Positions 34,882 through 43,770 of a stretch of 64,000 nucleotides of DNA are shown piece by piece (positions within the stretch are counted from its first letter, which is position 1; each line of letters opens with the position of its first letter). Source of the DNA: Hyphomicrobiales bacterium (lineage in GTDB: Bacteria > Pseudomonadota > Alphaproteobacteria > Rhizobiales > Rhizobiaceae); assembly GCA_021775415.1 (NCBI GenBank), contig JAJFHV010000002.1, positions 34,581-98,580 on the forward strand, written 5' to 3'. Under the pieces are notes generated by a model. That model did not search any database. It was not told the DNA's origin and saw nothing but the letters and a program-made list of their open reading frames with translations. The translations under genes and the position numbers were made by a program.

Positions 34882-34949
34882 GCATGTGGGTAGATTACTG
34901 TTCTTCAAAAATACTTGCGTCAGGAAAAACCTGCCGGTATGACAGGGGC

Positions 34950-34991
34950 ATGAAAACGAATTGCACAAAATCATGGTGGTGGGCTCGCTAA
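34950..34991 (+). CDS. trpL: trp operon leader peptide
   Basis: A 13-codon ORF encoding MKTNCTKSWWWAR with three consecutive TGG codons, preceded by CAGGGGC. Ribosome stalling on the Trp codons when charged tRNA-Trp is scarce would control the following attenuator. This matches the Sinorhizobium/Agrobacterium trpL-trpE(G) arrangement, where the terminated leader is also a trans-acting small RNA (rnTrpL) in the known examples. Confidence 0.92.
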   Translation: MKTNCTKSWWWAR

Positions 34992-34993
34992 CA

Positions 34994-35060
34994 GGCGGCC
35001 ACGACTTTTTGTGCGTGAATTTGGCAAGCCGCCGGAACCATCCGAGCGGCTTTTGTTTTG
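34994..35060 (+). promoter_or_regulatory. trp attenuator (antiterminator and terminator)
   Basis: The terminator stem AAGCCGC (35026-35032) pairs with GCGGCTT (35046-35052), followed by TTGTTTTG. The alternative antiterminator pairs GGCGGC (34994-34999) with GCCGCC (35028-35033), which would remove the terminator's left arm. The spacing from the Trp codons is as in classical transcription attenuation. Confidence 0.88.
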
Positions 35061-35113
35061 TCGCAAGGGTTTGGTCCATTCAAGAAGTGGCATATTGATC
35101 GGGAGCAGGCCAG

Positions 35114-37270
35114 ATGGCATCTGCAACAATTGAATTTGAAACCCAGGGCGGCATTAAAATCGAACGGGAAAGTTTCCCTGACGATTATGCAACGGCGATC
35201 GACAAGACCCTTGACCGGGTAAATACGCAGCGCGGTGCGGTTCTTTCCTCAAATTATGAGTATCCCGGGCGTTACACTCGTTGGGATACGGCAATCGTCA
35301 ACCCGCCGCTGGGCATTGAAGCCAATGGCCGGGAAGTGTCGGTAATTGCTTACAACGCGCGTGGTGAGATTTTCCTTGATCCGATATTGAAACATCTCAA
35401 AGCCCATCCGCATGTCAATTCTGCCGAAAAGAAAAATGACCGGTTGATTGTGCAGGTGAGTGAGCGGGGACCAGTTGTATCCGAGGAAGAGCGTTCTCGC
35501 GCGCCAACGGTGTTTTCGGTGGTGCGTTCGCTGGTGGAAATGTTCCGCAGCGAGGTGGACCCCAATCTTGGGTTGTTTGGGGCATTTGGTTACGATCTTG
35601 TGTTTCAATTTGATGATCTTGCCTATCAAATGCAACGGCCTGATGACCAACGCGATCTGGTGTTGTTTTTGCCGGATGACATCTTGATGGTCGACCATCA
35701 CCAGGCGATTGCCTGGCACAATCGATACGAGTTCACGATCGATGGGAAATCCACAGCCGATATTCCGCGCACGATCGAAGAAGAACCCTTTCAGCCAAGT
35801 GGGACCACGCCGCCGAAGGGTGACCACCAGCCTGGTGAATATGCAAAGCTTGTCGAGAAGGCGAAGGAGAAGTTTCGCCGGGGTGACCTGTTTGAAGTCG
35901 TGCCGGGGCAAACATTTTACGAGCAATGCACCACGCAGCCTGCAGAAATTTCGCGCAAGCTGAAAGCAATCAATCCGTCGCCCTACTCGTTTTTCATCAA
36001 TCTGGGGAACCAGGAATATCTGGTTGGAGCATCACCGGAAATGTTTGTCCGGGTGACCGGCAGGCGGATTGAAACCTGCCCGATTTCCGGCACCATCAAA
36101 CGGGGTCGTGACGCGATTGAGGATTCCGAACAAATTCTCAAACTGCTCAACTCCAAAAAGGATGAGTCCGAACTCACCATGTGTTCCGATGTTGACCGTA
36201 ACGACAAGTCGCGGGTCTGTGAGCCGGGCAGTGTGCGGGTGATTGGCCGTCGCCAGATTGAAATGTATTCCAAGCTCATCCACACGGTCGATCATATCGA
36301 GGGCCGGTTGCTGGAGGGGATGGACGCGTTTGACGGATTTCTGTCACACGCCTGGGCGGTAACCGTTACCGGTGCGCCGAAGCTCTGGGCAATGCGCTAT
36401 ATTGAGGAAAACGAGAAATCGCCGCGTGCCTGGTATGGTGGGGCGGTGGGCGTCATGCACTTTAATGGTGACATGAATACCGGCCTTACACTACGTACGG
36501 TCAGGATCAAGGATGGTATTGCCGAGGTGAGAGCCGGGGCGACGCTGCTGTTTGATTCAAATCCGGAAGAAGAAGAACGAGAGACCGAACTGAAGGCATC
36601 TGCCATGCTTGCGGCGATCAGAGAAGCGGGGAAACCAAATGACGCTGCCGGTGACCGCCGTGCATCCGGGGTTGGGGCAGGGGTCAAAATCCTGCTGATT
36701 GATCATGAAGATTCTTTTGTGCACACGCTGGCGAACTATTTTCGACAGACCGGTGCAGAAGTCGTCACGGTTCGTTCACCTGTGGCACCTGAGGTGATTG
36801 ATACCCATAATCCGGATTTGGTGGTGCTTTCACCGGGGCCTGGCACGCCAAAGGATTTTGACTGTGAAGCAGTCATTAAGGAAGTGCGGAGCAGGGACTT
36901 GCCAATTTTTGGCGTATGTCTGGGATTACAGGCGCTTGCGGAAGCCTATGGCGGTGAGTTGCTGCATCTGGAAGCGCCAATGCACGGCAAACCATCGCGG
37001 GTGTATGTGCGTGAACCGGGCATCGTGTTTTCCGGACTGGAAGAAGAGATTACGGTAGGACGTTACCACTCGATCCATGCAAATCGCGTGAAGCTGCCGA
37101 ATGCATTCACCGTCACAGCGGAAACCGATGATGGTGTGGTGATGGGCATTGAACATGCCACCGAGCCGGTTGCGGCGGTGCAATTCCATCCGGAATCCAT
37201 CATGTCGCTCGGCGGTGATGCGGGGATGCGGATGATTGAAAATGTTGTTGCCCATCTGGGGCGAAAATAG
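35114..37270 (+). CDS. trpE(G): Anthranilate synthase, fused TrpE(G)
   Basis: 718 residues. The N-terminal 510 residues are the chorismate-converting component: [47 protein letters not shown], and [13 protein letters not shown] to the GGAVG loop. The C-terminal part from about residue 525 ([20 protein letters not shown]) is the glutamine amidotransferase, with nucleophile Cys602 in [11 protein letters not shown] and the His-Glu pair in VQFHPES. The fusion is typical of Rhizobiales. It makes anthranilate, the first step to tryptophan, and is controlled by the trpL attenuator just upstream. GGAGCAGG precedes the ATG. Confidence 0.97.
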   Translation: MASATIEFETQGGIKIERESFPDDYATAIDKTLDRVNTQRGAVLSSNYEYPGRYTRWDTAIVNPPLGIEANGREVSVIAYNARGEIFLDPILKHLKAHPHVNSAEKKNDRLIVQVSERGPVVSEEERSRAPTVFSVVRSLVEMFRSEVDPNLGLFGAFGYDLVFQFDDLAYQMQRPDDQRDLVLFLPDDILMVDHHQAIAWHNRYEFTIDGKSTADIPRTIEEEPFQPSGTTPPKGDHQPGEYAKLVEKAKEKFRRGDLFEVVPGQTFYEQCTTQPAEISRKLKAINPSPYSFFINLGNQEYLVGASPEMFVRVTGRRIETCPISGTIKRGRDAIEDSEQILKLLNSKKDESELTMCSDVDRNDKSRVCEPGSVRVIGRRQIEMYSKLIHTVDHIEGRLLEGMDAFDGFLSHAWAVTVTGAPKLWAMRYIEENEKSPRAWYGGAVGVMHFNGDMNTGLTLRTVRIKDGIAEVRAGATLLFDSNPEEEERETELKASAMLAAIREAGKPNDAAGDRRASGVGAGVKILLIDHEDSFVHTLANYFRQTGAEVVTVRSPVAPEVIDTHNPDLVVLSPGPGTPKDFDCEAVIKEVRSRDLPIFGVCLGLQALAEAYGGELLHLEAPMHGKPSRVYVREPGIVFSGLEEEITVGRYHSIHANRVKLPNAFTVTAETDDGVVMGIEHATEPVAAVQFHPESIMSLGGDAGMRMIENVVAHLGRK

Positions 37271-37280
37271 ATTTGATTTT

Positions 37281-37303
37281 TCCTCCCCCAAAACGGGGGA
37301 GGA
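37281..37303. terminator. Hairpin between convergent genes
   Basis: TCCTCCCCC-AAAAC-GGGGGAGGA, a perfect 9-bp stem lying between the convergent trpE(G) and metallo-hydrolase gene ends. The stem is strong but neither side has a good T tract, so termination efficiency is uncertain. Confidence 0.6.
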
Positions 37304-37320
37304 TGTTTGAAACCAAAGTG

Positions 37321-38157
37321 TTAATTCACTTTACCGGCTTTAATCAGATATTCGGCCATGCCTTTAACATTCAGAGGTCGCCAGGCATCGTACTGGATCC
37401 AGTCTTTGTAATCGTCCAGGGTAACGGAGGCTTGTAGCTCCTCGACGCTCTTGCCAGCCTTCAAACCTGCCAGAACCTCAGCTCGCAGGGTTTCCATATA
37501 TTTCAGCACATCGTCTGTATCTGCTTTAACCCCCACATTGCCATGCGCCGGCGCAAAGATTTCAAAGTCAAGGGTTTGCACTTTCTTGACCTGATCGATC
37601 CAGGCATCAACACTTGAACTTGGCATGGTTTGGTAAGGCAGGCGTTTTGGTGCCGCCACATCAGTGATGAAAGCAACATTCTCTGGACGCACAACCACTG
37701 CAATCATGTCTTCACCATGACCTTCACCAAGCCATGTCATCTCGAAAGTTTTGCCGCCAACTTCTAGGGTTTTGGTGTCGTCAAACCGAAGTGTTGGCTT
37801 AACACCATCAATGGTTTCGGGTGCATTGGCTTGTGCAATTACCGTATCGGCTCCAAGATCTGAACCGCCGGAGGCATGATCGCCGTGACTGTGGCTGTAG
37901 ATCAGGTGAGTAATCGGTTTATCCGTGATCTGGCTCAGGTTTTCCTTTAGCCAAGTGGCGGCACCAGAGTTAATTGGATCAACGACAACAACGCCGTCAT
38001 CTGTCACGGTCACAAGTGAGAAATGAAAGTTGTTTTGAAAACGATACACATCACCGGCAACTTTGGTTATGGAGCGGTCCGCGTCCTGGGCTTGAGCTGT
38101 TGTGGCTAACAGTAGTGAGCCAAGAGCGAAGGCTATTTGAGTCAGAATCTTTTTCAT
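37321..38157 (-). CDS. Secreted metallo-beta-lactamase-fold hydrolase
   Basis: 278 residues. A Sec signal peptide (KKILTQIAFALGSLLLATTAQA) sends it to the periplasm. The zinc motif HSHGDHASGG, WLGEGHGEDM (third His) and ITDVAAP (bridging Asp), plus FAPAHGNVG (last His), complete the MBL site. It resembles the quinoprotein relay/SoxH-like and B3-adjacent hydrolases rather than lactamases. Monocistronic. Substrate unknown. Confidence 0.88.
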   Translation of the reverse strand: MKKILTQIAFALGSLLLATTAQAQDADRSITKVAGDVYRFQNNFHFSLVTVTDDGVVVVDPINSGAATWLKENLSQITDKPITHLIYSHSHGDHASGGSDLGADTVIAQANAPETIDGVKPTLRFDDTKTLEVGGKTFEMTWLGEGHGEDMIAVVVRPENVAFITDVAAPKRLPYQTMPSSSVDAWIDQVKKVQTLDFEIFAPAHGNVGVKADTDDVLKYMETLRAEVLAGLKAGKSVEELQASVTLDDYKDWIQYDAWRPLNVKGMAEYLIKAGKVN

Positions 38158-38370
38158 GGAATTATCCGCTGTTAAAATTACCCAGATTAAAGCTAAAGAG
38201 TAAGGCGTATTTGTGCCAATACAATTTTGCGTGAAATATCATAACAACGACCGAAACGGTCATTCCCACCATTTGCTTTAAATCAGTGTGCCGGTCTGTA
38301 GTCGATTGAAAATGTTGTTGCTCATCTGGCCGGAAAACGCTCTAGTGAAAGCTTATCCAGGAGGCGAAAA

Positions 38371-39210
38371 ATGATAACCGGAAATTGTTTGTGCGGTTCA
38401 GTAAGCTGGCAGGTTGAGAAACTCGATGATGAACTTCATCATTGTCATTGCACCATGTGCCGCAAGGCTCATGCTGCTGCGTTTGGTAGTTACTGTTCAT
38501 CTTCGCCGGAAGATTTCAGTTGGCAATCGGGTGAAGACAAGATTACGCACTATAATTCAACGAAACGATACCCCCGCGCGTTTTGCTCCGATTGCGGTTC
38601 CGTTGTACCAAGCATAGTCGGCGATGGTGAAATGGCCATACCAGTTGGATGTCTCAATGAAGATCCGCAGATTGAAAATTCAGCGCATATCTTCGTCAAG
38701 GACAAGGCACCATGGCATTCCATCAATGATGACCTCCCGCAGCATGTTTCCTATCCGGGCGAAACGGTCAATTTCCCCATGGAAGATCGGGCCTGCAACG
38801 AAGACGGCAAGCTGCATGGTAGCTGTCTGTGTGGTGATGTTGCCTATGAAGTAACAACACCAATCAAGGTGGTGCACAATTGTCATTGTTCGCGTTGCCG
38901 CAAGGCGCGCGCTGCAGCGCATACTACGAACGGATTTACCGGGATTGATGGTGTTACATATTTACGTGGTGAAGAATTACTGAAAACATACAAGGCACCG
39001 GATGCTCGGTTCTTTACGCAAGTGTTTTGTACCCGATGTGGCTCCGGGATGCCGAGACTTGATCCGGAACGCAAGATTGCAATTATCCCGTTTGGATCGC
39101 TGGATGATGACCCAGGTCGCGGTGCAGATGATAATATTTTCACTGGCTCAATGGCACCCTGGTACGAAATCACCGATGGCCTTCCGTCATTTGACGAAAT
39201 GCCTGAATGA
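38371..39210 (+). CDS. Double GFA (CENP-V/Gfa-type) zinc protein
   Basis: 279 residues with two GFA domains in tandem. Domain 1 has GNCLCGSVSWQV, HCHCTMCRKAH and FCSDCGSVVP. Domain 2 has GSCLCGDVAYEV, NCHCSRCRKAR and FCTRCGSGMP. Each carries the Cys set for two structural/catalytic zincs known from glutathione-dependent formaldehyde-activating enzyme. Most family members have one domain; the duplication is noteworthy. Substrate unknown. AGGAGGC precedes the ATG. Confidence 0.9.
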   Translation: MITGNCLCGSVSWQVEKLDDELHHCHCTMCRKAHAAAFGSYCSSSPEDFSWQSGEDKITHYNSTKRYPRAFCSDCGSVVPSIVGDGEMAIPVGCLNEDPQIENSAHIFVKDKAPWHSINDDLPQHVSYPGETVNFPMEDRACNEDGKLHGSCLCGDVAYEVTTPIKVVHNCHCSRCRKARAAAHTTNGFTGIDGVTYLRGEELLKTYKAPDARFFTQVFCTRCGSGMPRLDPERKIAIIPFGSLDDDPGRGADDNIFTGSMAPWYEITDGLPSFDEMPE

Positions 39211-39241
39211 ATTCTGAGAGTCCTGCAACTGGGGTTTAGCC

Positions 39242-39667
39242 ATGACTGCGCAAATATTTTGGGGCAGTGTCATATTGGGCATTTGTTCGATTATTCACCT
39301 GTTGATTCTTGTTTTCTGGGCCGGTCGGCTGAAACAGGTCAACAAGTACCTGGGCAGTGCCGTTCGTGGAATACATCTACCCATTCTCATAGGTAGTACC
39401 TTTGCTGTGATTGTTCTTGCACATACAATCCAGGTTTGGATCTGGGCTATTTCCTTTGTCTTGTTGCAGGCGCTACCGAACCTTTCCGATGCGATTTATT
39501 TTTCCCTCGTTACCTATACAACGGTGGGTTACGGCGATGTCACAATGGCGCCGGAGTTCCGGATCTTTGGTGCGATGGCCTCGGTGACGGGGTTGCTTAA
39601 CTTTGGTCTCAGCACAGCATTTCTGGTTGGCCTGCTTGGTAAGTTGATGCCCGAGCATTTGGGCTAA
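39242..39667 (+). CDS. Small potassium channel-like membrane protein
   Basis: 141 residues, four hydrophobic segments with the K+ selectivity filter TYTTVGYGDVTM near residue 99 between the last two. No RCK or cyclic-nucleotide domain, so only the pore is present, with two extra N-terminal helices. It lies just upstream of the marR gene on the same strand, with marR having its own promoter. Confidence 0.88.
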   Translation: MTAQIFWGSVILGICSIIHLLILVFWAGRLKQVNKYLGSAVRGIHLPILIGSTFAVIVLAHTIQVWIWAISFVLLQALPNLSDAIYFSLVTYTTVGYGDVTMAPEFRIFGAMASVTGLLNFGLSTAFLVGLLGKLMPEHLG

Positions 39668-39693
39668 AGGCACATTTTGTTTCAGGGTAGAGC

Positions 39694-39728
39694 TTGACAT
39701 TTTCTTATGTTACGTGTATATGCACGTA
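39694..39728 (+). promoter_or_regulatory. marR promoter overlapped by its operator
   Basis: -35 TTGACA (39694-39699), 17-base spacer, -10 TATATG (39717-39722). The inverted repeat TACGTG-TATATG-CACGTA (39711-39728) covers the -10, so binding of the MarR product there would block its own transcription. It is the first of three related sites. Confidence 0.8.
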
Positions 39729-39729
39729 C

Positions 39730-40185
39730 ATGAGCAGAAACCAAACCAAACCCGAAGATATGTTGAACATGAATTTGTGTACCTGTGCCAATATTCGCAA
39801 GGCAGCGAGAGTCGTGACGCAAATGTACGACACAGCGCTCCAGGAGACCGGGCTTAAGTCTGGTCAGCTTGGTCTTCTCGCGGTGCTTTCGAAGCAGGGT
39901 GAAATGCCGGTTACCGCTTTGGCGGATGCCCTTGTGATGGATCGCACCACACTTACAAGAAATTTGAAGCCGCTTGTTCGCGATGACTTGATCAATATTA
40001 CAACCGAAGAGGATCAACGCGTGAGGGTGGTTGGACTTACCAACAAAGGGGCCAAACAATTCGATGAAGCTTATCCTTTGTGGGTGAAGGTGCAGTCGCA
40101 ATTGGTCGAAGGCATAGGTTTGGGCCGATGGTCTGGATTTGTTGAAGATTTGAATACAGCGGTTGAAGTTGCCCGCAAATCTTAA
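39730..40185 (+). CDS. MarR-family transcriptional regulator
   Basis: 151 residues from ATG 39730, which lies directly after the operator. The winged helix-turn-helix has LKSGQLGLLAVLSKQGEMPV, ALADALVMDRTTLTRNLKPL and the wing ITTEEDQRVRVVGLTNKG. N-terminal MNLCTCANIRKAARV contains a Cys pair that could sense oxidants or electrophiles. It sits at the head of a regulon whose first and second downstream promoters carry the same operator. Ligand unknown. Confidence 0.92.
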   Translation: MSRNQTKPEDMLNMNLCTCANIRKAARVVTQMYDTALQETGLKSGQLGLLAVLSKQGEMPVTALADALVMDRTTLTRNLKPLVRDDLINITTEEDQRVRVVGLTNKGAKQFDEAYPLWVKVQSQLVEGIGLGRWSGFVEDLNTAVEVARKS

Positions 40186-40204
40186 GGTATTTTTTTGAGG
40201 AGAA

Positions 40205-40220
40205 ACGTGCATATGCACAT
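40205..40220. promoter_or_regulatory. MarR operator copy 2
   Basis: ACGTGCATATGCACAT, one base away from a perfect 16-bp palindrome, immediately upstream of the ribosome site (AGGAGA) of the alpha/beta hydrolase gene. Confidence 0.75.
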
Positions 40221-40236
40221 AACTAGGAGAAGAAAA

Positions 40237-41331
40237 ATGCAAAATTATAGCAACGCAATGAAATTGGCGTTTTCGGTAGATTCAGCTGTTGAAGCTGTGT
40301 CAGCAAAACAACAGTCAGAAAAGAAGACTGAGAAGGGTGATATACCTGATGTCACTGCCAAAGAATGGTTCTCTTTAGGCGACCGGGTACCGTATGATCG
40401 CCGTACCAAGAAAATCCTTGCGCCGAATGAAACTGATGGTTCAACTGATATCGTCAATGTGTTTCACGGCACTTCGCATGATGTCGGTATTGATGAAAAA
40501 TCGGTCTGGATGTCGTTTCTACCCGGGTGGCCGGATGGTTCATTTGGATGGGCAAAGGTAAATCAGCATTTGGGTGATGAAGATATCGGGCCACGGCTTT
40601 TCGTCGAGTATGTGGGCCATGGCGATTCTGACAAACCAGCCAGCTATCCATACGGTACGGTGGAACGCGCGGACCTTGTTGAAGCCCAATGGGAAGCGGA
40701 AGGAATCAAGTCGACGTTCATCGTTGGTTTCGACTATTCCTCGATTGTTGCACTTGAACTCCTCAGCCGGCAACTGGATCGACGTGATCGTGGGATTACC
40801 CCTACGACTACCATCAAGGGCGTATTGCTGATGAATGGCGGTTTGTTCGCGGACGCGCACTCCCACCCATGGTTCACCACTCCGGTGCTTAAATCTGCAA
40901 TGGGCGGGTTGGTAACCTCCTTGGCACAGCGCTCAAAGTTTGCGTTTCGCGAATTGATGCGCCCAGTCTGGTCAAAGAGTTACAACCTTACTGATGGTGA
41001 AATTAATGAACTGTTTGACGCCATCGGTCGTCGTAACGGTGTCTATGCACTGAGCAAGTCAGCGGGTTTTGTTGATCAGCACAAGCGCAATTCGGAGCGC
41101 TGGGATTTCGGTCGAATTTTTCACGCATCCAAAGGCGAGGTGTCGTTCCATATAGCGGGTAGTGAAGAAGATCCATTCGAGGGTCGCCAGCTCGTCGCAG
41201 CGCAGCAACGACTGGGTGCATTTGGCCTCGACGTACGCATTCTGCTCGGTGGGCATCTCACGACTTCTGAGCACCCGGAACTCATCGCGCAACTCATTCA
41301 GGAAGTGGGCCCCAAACACGGCCGCGCCTGA
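40237..41331 (+). CDS. Alpha/beta hydrolase, haloalkane dehalogenase-like
   Basis: 364 residues from ATG 40237 (AGGAGA seven bases before); the frame is open further left through the operator. The oxyanion-side strand is VNVFHGTSH, EYVGHGDSDKP follows, and the nucleophile elbow is VGFDYSSIVAL with Asp in the nucleophile position, as in haloalkane dehalogenases and epoxide hydrolases rather than Ser esterases. A C-terminal GGHLTTSEHPE supplies the His. Under MarR operator copy 2. Confidence 0.8.
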   Translation: MQNYSNAMKLAFSVDSAVEAVSAKQQSEKKTEKGDIPDVTAKEWFSLGDRVPYDRRTKKILAPNETDGSTDIVNVFHGTSHDVGIDEKSVWMSFLPGWPDGSFGWAKVNQHLGDEDIGPRLFVEYVGHGDSDKPASYPYGTVERADLVEAQWEAEGIKSTFIVGFDYSSIVALELLSRQLDRRDRGITPTTTIKGVLLMNGGLFADAHSHPWFTTPVLKSAMGGLVTSLAQRSKFAFRELMRPVWSKSYNLTDGEINELFDAIGRRNGVYALSKSAGFVDQHKRNSERWDFGRIFHASKGEVSFHIAGSEEDPFEGRQLVAAQQRLGAFGLDVRILLGGHLTTSEHPELIAQLIQEVGPKHGRA

Positions 41332-41362
41332 TTGGTAATCCCCAATTCGAATTTAACAATAA

Positions 41363-41378
41363 ACGTGCATATGCACGT
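41363..41378. promoter_or_regulatory. MarR operator copy 3 (perfect palindrome)
   Basis: ACGTGCATATGCACGT, a perfect 16-bp palindrome directly upstream of the membrane-protein gene at 41394 (GGAGAG follows). It suggests a second regulated promoter inside the gene group. Confidence 0.8.
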
Positions 41379-41393
41379 ATAAGGAGAGATAAA

Positions 41394-42071
41394 ATGACCA
41401 CAATCACACAAGCTTCCCCATGGACATCCAGGGCAATCACAATCGTTACCACATTGCTGCTGGTACAATTTGCAGTTGCCTATGTAGTTGGCACTGGACA
41501 CTTATTGACGAATGACCAGCAATCAATGTTTCCACCGATTGCTATAACGGTGGCCCTTCCGGTGTCTGCATTTTTGATCGCTTACATGATTTCTGGCCGT
41601 TTCCGGGACTTCATGCTGGCTCAGGATATTGAAATCCTGACCATGCTGCAGCACTGGCGGGTTCTGGGATTTGGGTTCCTGACGCTTTATTTTTATGATG
41701 TCCTGCCAGGATTGTTTGCCTGGCCCGCCGGTCTGGGCGATGTCCTGGTCGGACTGATGGCACCATTCGTAGTTATGCGCTTGCGCAGGGATGCAAGCTT
41801 TGTAACTTCCACTGCATTTACCCGGTTTCATTATCTTGGTCTTTTGGACTTTGCCGTTGCTGTCGTGGCGACAGGTCTGGCTGCAGGTTCCTTTCCTGCG
41901 CTCATCCCTGGCGGTGTGACGAGTGCACCAATGGATGTCTGGCCGCTTAATCTCTTCCCGAGCTTTGGTGTGCCGATCTTTATCATCTTGCATCTGACAG
42001 TGCTTTTCAAAGTTCGTGAATTGCGCAGAGCCTCGCAATCGCATGTGAACAACGCGGCAGTTGCGGCCTAA
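41394..42071 (+). CDS. Multi-pass membrane protein of the MarR regulon
   Basis: 225 residues with about six hydrophobic helices (FAVAYVVGTGHLL, FLIAYMISGRF, FGFLTLYFYDVLPGLFAWPA, DVLVGLMAPFVVM, FAVAVVATGLAAG, FGVPIFIILHLTVLFKV). No transporter signature was recognised. Follows MarR operator copy 3 and is followed by a second membrane-protein gene. Confidence 0.78.
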   Translation: MTTITQASPWTSRAITIVTTLLLVQFAVAYVVGTGHLLTNDQQSMFPPIAITVALPVSAFLIAYMISGRFRDFMLAQDIEILTMLQHWRVLGFGFLTLYFYDVLPGLFAWPAGLGDVLVGLMAPFVVMRLRRDASFVTSTAFTRFHYLGLLDFAVAVVATGLAAGSFPALIPGGVTSAPMDVWPLNLFPSFGVPIFIILHLTVLFKVRELRRASQSHVNNAAVAA

Positions 42072-42144
42072 CAATTTAACGCAGGCGTTGGTGGCAACAT
42101 CAGCGCCTGCCGCCTTACCGATCCCCATGAAAGGAGATTATAAA

Positions 42145-42684
42145 ATGTCTGACAGAACCCCAACCCTTCCAACCTTTGCTTCACTGATTGACAAAAACAT
42201 TCTAACCCGGGCGTTTATTATTGCCCTTGTTCTGGGTAGCGTTTTAACGCTCGTCAATCAGCCAAATGCAATATTTGACAGTGCCGCGGTGCAAGTGCTT
42301 CCACTTGTGCTGGTGTATTTGACCCCATTTATTGTTGTCGTCATTTCACAAGCCCTTGGGTCACATCGAGCGATACGAGAAGCTCGTTTTGGCTACGGGC
42401 GGACGCGGCGAAATGATGGATTTATTGTGACTGCGATGTCGCATGGCATACCGCTGAGAGCCTTGTTTGTAGCGGCAATTGTTGGAATTACAAACACACT
42501 GATCACCGCATTGGCGACACCGGTGTCGGGTGCAACGCCAACGGAACTGCCAACGGCAGTCATAGCGCAGGCATTCATACTTCCCATGCTGTTTGGTTTG
42601 ATATCCCAGACAGTTTCTTATCGCCGTGTGGTGGCAACGACAGGTCACGACTTTCACCCATCACAGAAACTACTATCCAACTAA
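42145..42684 (+). CDS. Four-helix membrane protein of the MarR regulon
   Basis: 179 residues from ATG 42145 (AAAGGAGATT seven bases upstream). Hydrophobic helices at about 20-37, 52-75, 100-125 and 140-160; NnrT-type annotation is possible for such proteins but I cannot confirm it. Its neighbours suggest a role in a stress-induced membrane or efflux function, which is inference. Confidence 0.75.
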   Translation: MSDRTPTLPTFASLIDKNILTRAFIIALVLGSVLTLVNQPNAIFDSAAVQVLPLVLVYLTPFIVVVISQALGSHRAIREARFGYGRTRRNDGFIVTAMSHGIPLRALFVAAIVGITNTLITALATPVSGATPTELPTAVIAQAFILPMLFGLISQTVSYRRVVATTGHDFHPSQKLLSN

Positions 42685-42708
42685 TCCAACCCCAAAAGGA
42701 GAAAAACC

Positions 42709-43257
42709 ATGATTAATTTCCCAATTCATTCAACTAACACCGCGCCGGAAGGGTCCAAGGAAATCCTTGGGGCAGTCCAACAAAAGATGGGTTTCTTGCC
42801 CAACCTTATGGGCGTGTTCGCAGAAGCACCCGCGGCACTCGAGGCCTATACCACGGTGATGGATATCTTCGAGCGGTCTTCATTTTCGGATGCGGAAAAG
42901 CAGACAATCCTGCTCGCTGCAAGCTACGTCAACGAGTGTGACTACTGTATGGCAGCACACTCTGCTCACGCGGGTATGAAGAAAGTTCCAGCAGAAATCA
43001 TTGAGGCCCTGCGTTCCGGTACGACATTGCCGGATCCCAAACTTGATGCGCTGGCCGTACTGACCCGGTCAGTTGTGGAAACCCGTGGTTGGCCTACCGA
43101 GGCAAGCAAAGATGCGTTCTTAGACGTTGGCTACGACGCACAACAATATCTCGAGGTAATCGTTGGGGTCACTGTGAAAACGCTTTCCAACTATGTCAAT
43201 CACGCAGCAGAGACACCTTTGGACAAGGCGTTTGAACCGGCCCGGTGGGCTGCCTGA
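42709..43257 (+). CDS. AhpD/carboxymuconolactone decarboxylase-like protein
   Basis: 182 residues. The AhpD-type redox motif ECDYCMAAHSAHAG (Cys-x2-Cys with a downstream His) near residue 80 indicates an alkylhydroperoxidase-like or peroxidase-related enzyme. AAGGAGAAAAACC precedes the ATG. Shares the MarR regulon with a dehalogenase-like hydrolase, consistent with a response to a reactive organic compound. Confidence 0.9.
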   Translation: MINFPIHSTNTAPEGSKEILGAVQQKMGFLPNLMGVFAEAPAALEAYTTVMDIFERSSFSDAEKQTILLAASYVNECDYCMAAHSAHAGMKKVPAEIIEALRSGTTLPDPKLDALAVLTRSVVETRGWPTEASKDAFLDVGYDAQQYLEVIVGVTVKTLSNYVNHAAETPLDKAFEPARWAA

Positions 43258-43291
43258 ATTTTATTACCAACCAAACACAAAGGAAAATCCA

Positions 43292-43474
43292 ATGACTGTA
43301 AATATTGAAACTCACGACAACAACGTTTCCGTTTGGAAGCGGGCTTTCAACTTTATCCAGGAAATGGAGGAAGCGTCGGAATATACACCTGCTGAACGCG
43401 CGGTTATCCAGCTAAACCAAAGAGTATTGGAATTGGAAGACACAATCCGTAACCTGGAAAATAAAACGCACTGA
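43292..43474 (+). CDS. Small coiled-coil protein closing the MarR regulon
   Basis: 60 residues from ATG 43292 with AAAGGAAAA before it: an aromatic helix (SVWKRAFNFIQEMEEA), YTPAERAV, and a leucine-zipper-like end (QLNQRVLELEDTIRNLENK). No known family. It is the last gene before the strong terminator, so it is expressed with the AhpD-like gene. Confidence 0.72.
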   Translation: MTVNIETHDNNVSVWKRAFNFIQEMEEASEYTPAERAVIQLNQRVLELEDTIRNLENKTH

Positions 43475-43508
43475 GCGGAACCAATTTGTTCAGTATGGCG
43501 TTATCGAA

Positions 43509-43545
43509 AAGAACCTCCGTCACCAGGTGAGGGGGTTCTTTTTTT
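43509..43545 (+). terminator. Rho-independent terminator of the MarR regulon
   Basis: AAGAACCTCC-G-TCACC pairs with GGTGA-G-GGGGTTCTT (one wobble), then seven T. It lies 35 bases after the small coiled-coil gene. Confidence 0.92.
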
Positions 43546-43770
43546 GCTTTCGGTCAGGCGCGCAGGATGCCCGGAATCTACCTCTCGCCCAATCTTCCGA
43601 AAATTGGGCTGGAGAATACCGAATTAAGAATCTTATCGTTCAAAAAACAATGATTTACATTCATCGGTGGTCGGATGGGTTCCGGTTGTGAACCATCGGA
43701 AAAAGAATTGAACCACGTTTTTAGTATGCCGATCTAATCGCTTGTCAGACAACCCAAACAGGATTCTATC

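Larger units (their letters stand above)
34421..34949. other. Intergenic region upstream of trpL with several RNA hairpins
   Basis: No ORF with good support. The left half is AT-rich (promoter-like, with repeated AATACAA at about 34590-34630). The right half holds the hairpin series described separately at 34690-34881. Confidence 0.5.
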
